Assembly: GCA_947449255.1 (NCBI GenBank)
Contig: CANFQX010000002.1
Location: forward strand, 1 to 64,000
Direction of reading: 5' to 3'
Length of the DNA: 64,000 nucleotides
DNA from: Pseudobdellovibrionaceae bacterium
GTDB lineage: Bacteria; Bdellovibrionota; Bdellovibrionia; Bdellovibrionales; Bdellovibrionaceae
The translations under genes and the position numbers were made by a program. Below are positions 1 to 8,800 of the stretch, one piece after another. Every line of letters begins with the position of its first letter. The stretch's first letter is position 1. The notes below the pieces were generated by a model. The model was not told the origin of the DNA and ran no database searches. It worked only from the letters and a program-made list of their open reading frames with translations.

Positions 1-719
1 GAAGCAGTCACAACGTATTTGCTGTCGGGACTAAATGTGGCGCTCCTGACCGAATCCCTATGCTGAATGATAAATAGTTCTTTTTGGGTTGCTACTTCAT
101 AAATCTTGGCTGTTCCATCATGCGAAGCCGTCACAACGTATTTGCTGTCGGGACTAAAGATGGCGCTATTGACCTGACTACCATGTGCGATAGTAAACTT
201 CTCCTCGGGATTAAATACCTTGGTTTCCTTAATCACTTTATTCTTTTCCCGTTGATCATCCCTTTTTAATTGATCAGCCTTAGCTTGTTTTTTCTTAAAC
301 GACTGACTGATTTCAAAAAATCGATCTTTATAAAGCTGTTGGTAAGATGGATCGAGCTGGATCAATCCTGCTGTTTCGCGCTGGAAAAAATCCAAGGCTT
401 GAATAAATTCGTTTTTGCTATTGAAGCTATTCTTTTGTATTCGCAGTTGAAGCTCTATTAAATTGTCGATGCGGGATACAACTTCTGCTTGTGAAAGAGA
501 AATTGCAGGTTTAGATAAACTAGATCCTGCCCCAGCCAAAGCTTTAGAGTGTATAGCCGCTGCAGAATCCGCCAAAAAAATATTTGAGCATACATTAGAC
601 CCAGCAAATGCAGCAGGAGAGACGAAGATCAGCCCTGAAGTAAGTGCGCTCATTGCGACACCTACCCTATTGGCACTGGATGAGATTTTCCATAAATTCT
701 TAATTTTAAAATTCTTCAT
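1..719 (-). CDS. Exported WD40-repeat protein, copy 1 (C-terminus beyond window)
   Basis: I translated this from the minus strand; the frame is open from an ATG at 719 to the window edge. It starts with a long signal peptide ending in SPAAFAG, then a CSNIF motif, then a helical stretch of about 110 residues rich in Q, K and E. WD40 repeats of about 41 residues follow (AFSPDSKYVVTAS, AKIYEVATQKELF), and the first one and a half are visible. GAGGA lies 8 bases before the ATG. The helical region and repeats are clearly homologous to the complete WD40 protein at 4163-5659, so the two are paralogs on either side of the AAA+ gene. The 31-base gap to the AAA+ gene suggests co-transcription. The role is probably a beta-propeller interaction scaffold outside the cytoplasm; the partner is unknown. 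Confidence 0.85.
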   Translation of the reverse strand, partial: MKNFKIKNLWKISSSANRVGVAMSALTSGLIFVSPAAFAGSNVCSNIFLADSAAAIHSKALAGAGSSLSKPAISLSQAEVVSRIDNLIELQLRIQKNSFNSKNEFIQALDFFQRETAGLIQLDPSYQQLYKDRFFEISQSFKKKQAKADQLKRDDQREKNKVIKETKVFNPEEKFTIAHGSQVNSAIFSPDSKYVVTASHDGTAKIYEVATQKELFIIQHRDSVRSATFSPDSKYVVTA

Positions 720-750
720 GTCAAATTTCCTCATCCAAAAAATCCTTCGC

Positions 751-3700
751 TCAATGACTAGAGCTTATCCACAGCTGGCGTTGAGATGTCGACGCAAACA
801 ATCCGGGGTACAAAGTTGGGTTTGCTTGAATCAGGGACCTTTGCTCTTTCATGAACTGCGACATATTTTTATTCAAAACATTGACCATTTCATCAGCTTC
901 AAATTTAAGATCTTCAAGCGTCTTTTTTTCGCGACTGTCAATTCTATCCATCAATGATCCCATGTCTTTTTCTACGACTTTGTAGAAAATCATTCCTTCA
1001 CTGTTATAGTCATGGGTGATTCTGTAGACCCCATTAAACCCAAGGTACAGTTCACTCAAGGCGACTAAATCTGTGGGATCAAAGCGATTTCCACTTTGAC
1101 GAATTGCCCGTGGCGAGGTTCCCGATAATATTTTATTAAGGAGCACCGTGCCCTTGAACTCCTTAAGGATGGTTGAAATCGCTGAACGATTGCTTTCGCC
1201 TCGTGTATTCATGTAAAAATCAGGAAACGAAGTTGGCTCAGCATTATGCATTTTTCGCTCGGCTTCTGATCTTTTAACTGTCTCAGATAGAAAGCTTTGA
1301 TGGATCTGGGATAAAAGTTTTAATTCTTGCCGTTCTAGGCTGTAAGACTTAGCAAGCTCAGTCAGGGGATAAATAAAGAGTGGACTTTTAAGTTTAACAT
1401 CGACCCCAAGATTCATACGGCGATGAAACTCTGACAAGCTGTCTGGTGTCAGCTTATTCAGCGAGTAGGCCTTCGTCTGAATACGATCAAAGATTGGGAA
1501 AGCTGTAGAAAAATCACCCAACCCGGTCACGAACTCTCCCGGTGTAGAGTTCGTAGCTATAACTACTGCAATCAAATTCGAGGCAATAATTTCATCGCCA
1601 TCCAAGAGTTGCCGTTCGTTAAGCAAAGACAAGAGTGAAGTTTTAACACCAGCTGGTGCTTTTTCAAATTCATCTAGCAAGGCAAAAAGAACATCTTTTG
1701 AAGATAAAGAACCTGTTCGATTATAAACATAGCCCTTGCCATCGCGAATGGCTTTTAAGTCAATACGACCGACGATATCACCTTCATTTGACATTGGATG
1801 AAATTGTTTAATCCAAATTGGACTGTCTGATTTCCCATTTTCAAGCAAGGCCTTGCTCAAAATCGAATTTGTGGCTGCCAGTTGGGCTTCATTCAGGTTT
1901 TTTACCTCAGCCTCAAGCAAGGTTCTTGTGAACAAGGTTTTTGCGGATCCCGGTGGACCAAAGAGCATTACATTCGTTCTGTTCATCATCGCTGAAAAAA
2001 GAGCCTTTACATTCGACTCAGACTCAAGAAAGCGATATTTCAGCTCATCAAAGGCGTTTCGTAATGAGACAGCAGAGGCATCTTCTATTTTCTCTTTGTC
2101 ATTTCGTTTTATTGATTCAGAAAGCAGAGCGTTGGCGCGACGGGCTCTGTTTTCATAATACTGCTCCGAACGGTCATAGGCTTCCCGCGTGGTCAGAGTC
2201 ATTTTTGTATTTTTTAACTGCGCCATCATTGTATTTGAGGCAGCGAGAAATTCAGCGTGCGATTCATCAATCGTTGTTAACTGTTTTCTGGAAGCCTCAC
2301 GCAGTGTGGATTCATTTCCATTGAGAAGCTCATTCATTCGACCCGTGAGTTTGTAATTGAGGGGGACATCATGTTTCGCTGACTTAAGTTGCCCAAGGTG
2401 AATTTGACCGAGTGTTTTATTGAGATCCCCATATTTTTGATACATCGGATGATCTGTGTCCATCAGTAAATTTTCAGTTGAAAATCCTATTTCTTCACGC
2501 ACGTCGGGATCAAGTGTTAATAGTTTACCTGACTTAATGTCAAATTTGACATGACGTTTTTGTCCCGTTCGCGCAGAGACATAAGTCAGCATTTGCAGAT
2601 CCTTATTGTACTCACCTCGCGAAAGATTCAAACTTGATAATTTTTTGTTTTTTGAATTAGAAAGGGGAATTGAAAATGCGCCATTAGAATTGACCTGATA
2701 AAAGCTGACCTTCACCCCTTTATCAGCAACCATAGTGTCAGGTCCCCCTTGCAAAAGTGCAGGCGAGAGATCCACTAAATCTTTTGGTCCCATGGTCAAA
2801 TTGAGGGACTCAAAGGGAACCCCCGCCATCATTTGTCGAACTAAAAATGAAGACTTCCAAAGCACCAATAACTTTGACTGAGTTCGCGTTGATCCAGAAA
2901 AAGGAGGGAAATAATCTGGGGCCGACTGGGTCCCCTGAACGTCAGCTTGAGCTTTCGCTAATTTGTCCGTGTAATACCGATCCATATGCAGCGAAAGTGT
3001 CGTCATGGCCGCCAACATCTGATCGGGAATTTTGACCTGCTTCATGAGTGGACGCAAGCCTCTGACATCAATCACCGTGAACTTGTTTTGGCCTTTTTTA
3101 GATTCAATTTTCTCAAGCATTAAAAAAAGACTGTCGGCATTTTCAGAAGCATTGATCACATGAACTTTTAAGGCAAATCGGTCAATCAAGGCTCTGCGAC
3201 CTCCAATTTCATGAGGCAACGCCTGACTGATCATCTCTCCAAGTGTCGCATTTGTGGTTCCTGCTAAGGACTCAAGGGCTGTTTGCACCACTTTATTGCC
3301 GGCCAAGGCTTGCCGTTCATTTAAGATGGATAGCAATGTCATTTGCAAAGCGACTGGCGCCTTTTCAACTTCATCAAGTATAGCAAAAAGATTCTTATCA
3401 CTGATGAGGGCCTTTGAATAATCGATCTCATATCGACCTTGCTCAGTGAATTTAAATGGATCTGGACCGCCCAAGATTTTGGTCTCGCTTAATGTCGCGT
3501 GAAACTGCTGCGTAAAGATCTGTTTTGATGGATCGTTATTAACTTTATCTTCCCAAATTGTTTTGAGCAACTCCATCTTAAAGGCATCAATATCAGCGCG
3601 AGCCGGAGCCCCATGGACCGCTCTTAATTGAGCTTCAAAGATATTTCGAATCCCAAGAGTCTTTGCGCCACCACCCGGCCCATCGATCAGAATATTTTCC

Positions 3701-4002
3701 TTAGCCATCAAGGCTGTGAGTGTGTAGTAAAAAACATTATCTAAGCCATAGACATCAGCCATCAATTCATTGACGCCGTGGCGAGAGATCTCCCATGAGG
3801 CTGACAACCTATTAAGATGGTTCAAATCATCCGCCATTAGGCCTGCAGGGCCTTTTAGTGCCTCATTTAAAGGTTGGTTGATAATTTGATCAGTAAAAAT
3901 TCCGTCACAGAACGGATGGGTTGTGGCAAAGGAATGACTAGACAGGTTTAACAGTAAAAATCCAAGAGCTGCTGCAGATCTATAATTTCTAGAGAATTTC
4001 AT
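751..4002 (-). CDS. Exported protein with two MoxR-type AAA+ ATPase domains
   Basis: The 1083-residue protein begins with a basic n-region, a hydrophobic core and an SFA-TT cleavage-like site, then CDGIF. Domain 1 has Walker A GPGGGAKT near residue 108 and Walker B FAILDEVEKAP near 205, followed by the MoxR hallmark LLSILNERQ and an arginine-rich IGGRRALIDRF. Domain 2 has Walker A FGPPGSAKT near 680, Walker B FALLDEFEKAP near 776, LLSLLNERQ and a sensor-like VVIATNSTPGEF. MoxR proteins normally remodel partners in the cytoplasm together with VWA proteins. A Sec-type signal on such an ATPase is odd, because the periplasm lacks ATP. The gene lies between two WD40 paralogs and near the exported VWA gene at 5883. 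The domain calls are secure; the export call rests on the N-terminus only. Confidence 0.88.
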   Translation of the reverse strand: MKFSRNYRSAAALGFLLLNLSSHSFATTHPFCDGIFTDQIINQPLNEALKGPAGLMADDLNHLNRLSASWEISRHGVNELMADVYGLDNVFYYTLTALMAKENILIDGPGGGAKTLGIRNIFEAQLRAVHGAPARADIDAFKMELLKTIWEDKVNNDPSKQIFTQQFHATLSETKILGGPDPFKFTEQGRYEIDYSKALISDKNLFAILDEVEKAPVALQMTLLSILNERQALAGNKVVQTALESLAGTTNATLGEMISQALPHEIGGRRALIDRFALKVHVINASENADSLFLMLEKIESKKGQNKFTVIDVRGLRPLMKQVKIPDQMLAAMTTLSLHMDRYYTDKLAKAQADVQGTQSAPDYFPPFSGSTRTQSKLLVLWKSSFLVRQMMAGVPFESLNLTMGPKDLVDLSPALLQGGPDTMVADKGVKVSFYQVNSNGAFSIPLSNSKNKKLSSLNLSRGEYNKDLQMLTYVSARTGQKRHVKFDIKSGKLLTLDPDVREEIGFSTENLLMDTDHPMYQKYGDLNKTLGQIHLGQLKSAKHDVPLNYKLTGRMNELLNGNESTLREASRKQLTTIDESHAEFLAASNTMMAQLKNTKMTLTTREAYDRSEQYYENRARRANALLSESIKRNDKEKIEDASAVSLRNAFDELKYRFLESESNVKALFSAMMNRTNVMLFGPPGSAKTLFTRTLLEAEVKNLNEAQLAATNSILSKALLENGKSDSPIWIKQFHPMSNEGDIVGRIDLKAIRDGKGYVYNRTGSLSSKDVLFALLDEFEKAPAGVKTSLLSLLNERQLLDGDEIIASNLIAVVIATNSTPGEFVTGLGDFSTAFPIFDRIQTKAYSLNKLTPDSLSEFHRRMNLGVDVKLKSPLFIYPLTELAKSYSLERQELKLLSQIHQSFLSETVKRSEAERKMHNAEPTSFPDFYMNTRGESNRSAISTILKEFKGTVLLNKILSGTSPRAIRQSGNRFDPTDLVALSELYLGFNGVYRITHDYNSEGMIFYKVVEKDMGSLMDRIDSREKKTLEDLKFEADEMVNVLNKNMSQFMKEQRSLIQANPTLYPGLFASTSQRQLWISSSH

Positions 4003-4087
4003 TTTTTACCTCAAATCGTTTTCTTTAGATGATTCAAGATTTGGGCCAGGTCTTTGTGACTTAAGTTGAATGGATCCCTCAATAAAG

Positions 4088-4147
4088 CGTCTCTATTTGA
4101 AACAGGAGCCCGAAAGGGCCTTTCGCTGTAAAATCTTTAGGCAGTAT
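4088..4147 (-). promoter_or_regulatory. Conserved leader/promoter element, copy A (upstream of the AAA+ gene)
   Basis: This stretch matches 5732-5792 at about 52 of 61 positions, while the bases around both are diverged. On the plus strand both contain GAAACAGG, a GCCC-GAAA-GGGC-type hairpin whose stem is kept despite base changes, and TGTAAAAT. Copy A lies between the WD40 gene and the AAA+ gene, copy B upstream of the WD40 gene. Both therefore precede minus-strand genes, which suggests a shared promoter or leader. The hairpin could also act as a weak terminator. Confidence 0.5.
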
Positions 4148-4162
4148 ATTTTATAATGGAGA

Positions 4163-5659
4163 TCACTCGTCATCCACGGTTCGATATATCTGGATGATCT
4201 TAGCTGTGTTATCATCTGAAGCAGTCACAACGTATTTGCTGTCGCGACTAAATTCGGCGCTTAAGATATAACCACCATGCGAAATACTAAATAGCTCTTT
4301 CTGCGTTGACACATCATAAACTTTGGCTGATTTATCACTTGAAGCAGTCACAACGTATTGGCCGTCGGGACTAAATGAGGCGCTAATGACCCAACCACCA
4401 TGCTGAATACTAAATACCTCTTTTTTGGTTGCTACATCATAAACCTTGGCTGTCCCATCTTTTGAAGCAGTCACAACGTATTTGCTGTCGGGACTAAGTG
4501 CCACGCTCCAGACCTTATCACCGTGCGGAATACTAAATAGCTCCTTTCGGGTTGCTACCTCATAAATCTTGGCTGTTTTATCACTTGAAGCAGTCGCAAC
4601 GTAGTTGCCGTCGGGACTAAAAGCGGCGCTATTGACATCCTCGCCGTGCGGAATACTAAAAAGTCCCTTTCGGGTTGCTAAATCAGAAACCTTGGCTGAC
4701 TTATCACTTGAAGAAGTCACAATGTATTTGCCGTCAGGACTAAATACAGCGCTATTGACATAGGCCCCATGTCGAATTTTGAATAGCTCTTTTTGAGTTG
4801 TTACATCATAGACCTTGGCTGTGCCATCTCCGGAGGCAGTCACAACGTATTTACTGTTAGGACTAAATACGGTTCCATAGACATATCCACGATGGGAAAT
4901 AAAAAAAAGCTCTTTTTGAGTTGCTACCTCATAAACCTTCGCTGTTCTATCCTCTGAGGCGGTCGCAACGTATTTACCGTCGGGACTAAAGGCGGCGCTC
5001 CTGATCCAATCATCATGCTGAATGCTAAATAGCACTTTTTGAGTTTTTACATCATAAACCTTGGAAGTTTGATCGTATGAAGCGGTTACAATGTATTTGC
5101 CGTCGCGACTAAATGCAGCGCTCCTCACCCCACCACCATGCTGAATGCTAAACTTTTCTATGGGATTAAATATTTTGGCTTCCTTAATCTCTTTATTCCT
5201 TGCCCGTTGATCATCTTTTTTTAGTTGATCATTCTTAGCTTGTTTTTTCTTCAGCGACTGGCTGATTTCAAAAAATCGATCTTTATAAAGTTGTTGATAA
5301 GATGGATCGAGCAGCATCAATCCTTTTGTTTCACGCTCGAAAAAAGCCAGGGCTTGTATAAATTGATTTTCACTCTCGAAGCTTTTCTTCTGTATTTGAA
5401 GTTGTAGCTCTATTAAACTGTCGATTCTGAAAATAAACTCTGCATGGCTAAGAATTAATTTTGGATTGGCGGGACTTAATTCTCTCATGTTAAAAAATTG
5501 ATCTTTCCTGAGCATGACTGAATCGTCTACAAAAATATTTGAGCAAAGATTTGAAAAACTCGAAGCCGAGGCCAAGCCAGAAGCAAGTACACTCAGTGCC
5601 AGACCTACCTTCGCGACGCTACACGAAATTTTATTTATCTTATTCATATCTTTTCCCAT
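4163..5659 (-). CDS. Exported WD40-repeat protein, copy 2
   Basis: The 498-residue protein has a signal peptide (residues 1 to about 33, ending ASGLASA), then CSNIF. A charged helical segment of about 110 residues follows (LDPSYQQLYKDRFFEISQS), then eight WD40-type repeats of 41 residues each up to the C-terminus, for example FSPDGKYVATASEDRTAKVY. Eight repeats would make one closed 7- or 8-bladed propeller. Two starts are possible: ATG 5659, with AGGA 7 bases upstream, or ATG 5647, with GGGA 6 bases upstream. The paralog at 1-719 shares the whole layout. The protein probably serves as an interaction platform for the neighbouring AAA+ and VWA proteins; this is inferred from context only. Confidence 0.9.
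   Translation of the reverse strand: MGKDMNKINKISCSVAKVGLALSVLASGLASASSFSNLCSNIFVDDSVMLRKDQFFNMRELSPANPKLILSHAEFIFRIDSLIELQLQIQKKSFESENQFIQALAFFERETKGLMLLDPSYQQLYKDRFFEISQSLKKKQAKNDQLKKDDQRARNKEIKEAKIFNPIEKFSIQHGGGVRSAAFSRDGKYIVTASYDQTSKVYDVKTQKVLFSIQHDDWIRSAAFSPDGKYVATASEDRTAKVYEVATQKELFFISHRGYVYGTVFSPNSKYVVTASGDGTAKVYDVTTQKELFKIRHGAYVNSAVFSPDGKYIVTSSSDKSAKVSDLATRKGLFSIPHGEDVNSAAFSPDGNYVATASSDKTAKIYEVATRKELFSIPHGDKVWSVALSPDSKYVVTASKDGTAKVYDVATKKEVFSIQHGGWVISASFSPDGQYVVTASSDKSAKVYDVSTQKELFSISHGGYILSAEFSRDSKYVVTASDDNTAKIIQIYRTVDDE
4200..5160 (-). repeat. Tandem WD40 coding repeats, 8 x about 123 bp
   Basis: Each 41-residue blade is encoded by about 123 bp. Blocks such as GCAGTCACAACGTATTTG recur almost unchanged from blade to blade, and the same blocks occur in the paralogous gene at 1-180. 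Such identity permits unequal recombination within the gene and between the paralogs. Confidence 0.85.
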
Positions 5660-5731
5660 TTCATTTTCCTATGACATTTCAAGAATTGTTCCAGGCCCTT
5701 TCTTTTCCAGATGAATATAAAGGTAATTAAA

Positions 5732-5792
5732 CGTCTCAATTTGAAACAGGAAGCCCGAAAAGGCTTCTCGATGTAAAATGTTTAGACAGGAT
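5732..5792 (-). promoter_or_regulatory. Conserved leader/promoter element, copy B (upstream of the WD40 gene)
   Basis: This is the counterpart of 4088-4147. Here the stem is GAAGCC/GGCTTC around CGAAAA. It lies in the divergent region between the WD40 gene (minus) and the VWA gene (plus), so it could affect either. No convincing -35/-10 pair was identified. Confidence 0.45.
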
Positions 5793-5819
5793 TTCAACTG
5801 AAAGCCTCGTTGAATAGAA

Positions 5820-5854
5820 GCCACGTGGCACAAAAAATGCTTACTACTGTAGTA
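5820..5854. promoter_or_regulatory. Two palindromes upstream of the VWA gene
   Basis: GCCACGTGGC (5820-5829) is a perfect 10-base palindrome. TACTAC-T-GTAGTA (5842-5854) has perfect 6-base arms around one base. They lie 29 to 63 bases before the GTG start of the VWA gene, where an operator would be expected. The regulator is unknown. Confidence 0.35.
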
Positions 5855-5882
5855 GGTAAATTAAAAATAACCCGAGGTGCAT

Positions 5883-8800
5883 GTGAAGAATAAAATAATG
5901 CGAAGCCTATCTACATATATGGTCATCTCGTTTTTTATTTTAAACCCAGCCATGGCTGCGGATAGCACGAATAAATGTTCAAATATTTTTAGCTCAACAA
6001 ATGATCATCAGGGTTCTGTTGATCCAAGCGGAAATGACGATCAATCCTTAGAACTTCAAAGCAAGGCGCTTTTAGAAAGCTCTTTGACAAACATTCAAAA
6101 ACAAATCGAGGAGCTTCGCGCAAGGCCTGAGGTCGTTGGTAAGAAACATCCCAGACAGGGTTTTTTGAACTCAATAGATGAACTGGGCAAATTTCAAAAC
6201 AAGCTTTATGACGCTTTCCCCCTCTTAAAAAGGTTTGAGCGGCTTGAAGTTGAGATCGGCCGCCGTGGCCAGCAGATCACACTCGAAAAATTCAATCTTT
6301 ATCACAAAAATTTAAACCGCTACACTTTTCAAAATAACGATAAAAACAAAGTTGAATTACAGTTCTGGGCCAAAATTGAAGCCCTTGAAATCCTCTTACG
6401 TATTAGTCAGAATATTTCGCTGCAGCAAGGACAACAAGGACAACAAGGAAAACAAGGACAACAAGGACAACAAGGACAACAAGGACAACAAGGACAACAA
6501 GGACAACAAGGACAACAAGGACAACAAGGACAACAAGGACAGCAAGGACAACAAGGACAGCAAGGACAAAAGGACCAACAAGGACAAAAGGAAAATAAGT
6601 CTGCTAAAGAATCGCTCCAAAAGTTGGATGAGCAGTCTTTTGATGAATATGACATCCATAATAAAGATTTGCAGAGCTCATCTTCAAAGGAAAGACCTCA
6701 GTTCGCTTACATGTATTTGACTGCGGCTCCAAAAAGACTTTTGCGCGCAAGCTCGTTCGATACTATTGACCAACACATCAAAAAGATTTCTTCAATTCGT
6801 CAACCGCGTTTGCCTCATCTTGGAAACTTGCAGGGCACTGCATTTTCGCAATCGATGCTCATCATTAATCAACAAAAGGCACAAGTTCTTACGATTCCTT
6901 ACCCCTACGGCGTGCATCCAATAGTCGGTGACTATAAGGACTTTACAGTTCGCGAGACTTTTTCAGATGAATTTGTTGTTCAATCTAAAAACCAAAATCC
7001 ACTTCCGAAAAAAATAAAAATTGGAATGGAATCTGAAACTGCAACTCAGTTAACTATGGCACAAAGGATGGAATACACTAAATCGAGTGGTATTCAGCTC
7101 CAGCAATGGCCGGACCATGTCCAATCGGGTGTTGCCGCATCTAAATCAGAAAAAAACTCAATCAGCCAAATTGATGTTCTCAGCAACTGGTTCCAAAAAA
7201 ATGGGCCCTACCTTTACAACTCACGAAACAAGGGAATGGAAGAGGCCTTCGATCAGGTTCAACAGAATATTCAAGCTCAGATGGGTTCTAAGCCCTTTGA
7301 ACTTATCCTAGCCGGTGAAAAAATGTTTAACTGCGATGGGGCCGCCTTGATCGGCGCCCGACTTGTTCGCGATCAATTTGGCTTACCCGCCCGAATTGTT
7401 GGCGGACGAACTATTTCAGCCCAGCTTCAAAATAAGAAAGGCTTCAAAATCCTGGCTTCGAACATCAAAGATCCTCGTCATGCTTGGGTAGAAGTATTTA
7501 TTCAAGGACGATGGATGCCATTTGATTTCACGCCCTCAAAAAATGCTCCACAAAATGACAGCAACGGGGATGCCAGTAAAAATCAGCCACCACAAGATAG
7601 CGATTCAGCCTCAGGTGATCAACAAGGTCAACAAGGTCAGCAGGGTCAACAAGGAGGCCCATCTGGACAAGGGGGCCAAGGCTCCGGTGGAAATTCAGGG
7701 GGCATTGTAAACAAAAGTGCTCGTGGTCATGGTTCAGAGATGAAACCCAATGGAAATCACGATCAGTCAGGTGACAATAAGGATTCGAAAGATTCGAAGG
7801 ACGCCAAAGATTCTAAAGATCAAAAGGGTTCGGATTCAAAAAATGCAACAGAATCAAAGGACAATTCAACTAAAACTCAAGACCCAAATTCTACTTCAAA
7901 GAATGGCGAGCGCAAACGATCCAACAATCGACAAGACTTGAATCAAGAAAATATTCATGAGGTCAGTCGTCTGCCCAAAGACTATGATTCAATTGAGGGT
8001 GCTCTCATCAGACAGATTCTGTCCGATGCACTGACGGACTTTAAAACCAAGGGGCCTTCAAGTCTGGTGACTATCGACGTCGAAGCCAAATTAAGTAACA
8101 TTGGAAAACAAAGTCGATTCAAAGAGAAAGCTAAGCTCGATCTGCGGACTGATCTTGAGCCCTTCTACCGTGACAATGACAAGTCCATATCTGAACTGCT
8201 TGCTGAAATTAAAAGCGGTATTTATCGTGATCCAACGACGAGCTTCCGCAAGCTTTCAGTCATCGTCCATTTCTTTAAGTCAGTGAACCGATACAGAGAA
8301 CTGTCGGATTATGAAAAAGAATTTGTGCGATCAAGCCAGGAAATTTTGCACAAAATGTCCAGCTATCGCCACCGAAATTCTGGTCAGCATGATCTAGTTG
8401 AAAGAATGGTCAAAAATCTTCCCGGCGAATTGATGAAAGAGTACATTTTGAAAAAGTATCCAGAAGGATTAACCATAGGATCGAGGGATCAAAAGGCCCT
8501 TTTCGATGAAATCCAACATGGTGATTGGATGGCGGCTTTTGAGGCTTCCTTGATTAATAAACATTTTAATTTTCTTTTGGATGCAGAAAAAGAATCACGA
8601 GTTCGTCGAATCCAAACTATTTTAAGATCCTATAAACGAGAACGACAAAGCGAAGGGCTGGTCACTGCAACATTAAAGGATATTGCTGACTTTCAACGGT
8701 GGATTTTAGATCCGGAAGTCAGTAACGACACTGCCATGACCTTTCTTTCAAAGCTCATCAAAGATGAACAATATATGATGGGAAATAGAGAAATGATCAA

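Noticed and set aside
4200-5160. CRISPR-like appearance of regular repeats
   Set aside because: The spacing of about 123 bases comes from WD40 coding repeats; no short repeat with unique spacers is present.
6352-6720. Plus- and minus-strand frames coding for (DNK)n, (LLS)n and (CCP)n
   Set aside because: They are other-frame readings of the GGACAACAA repeat inside the VWA gene.
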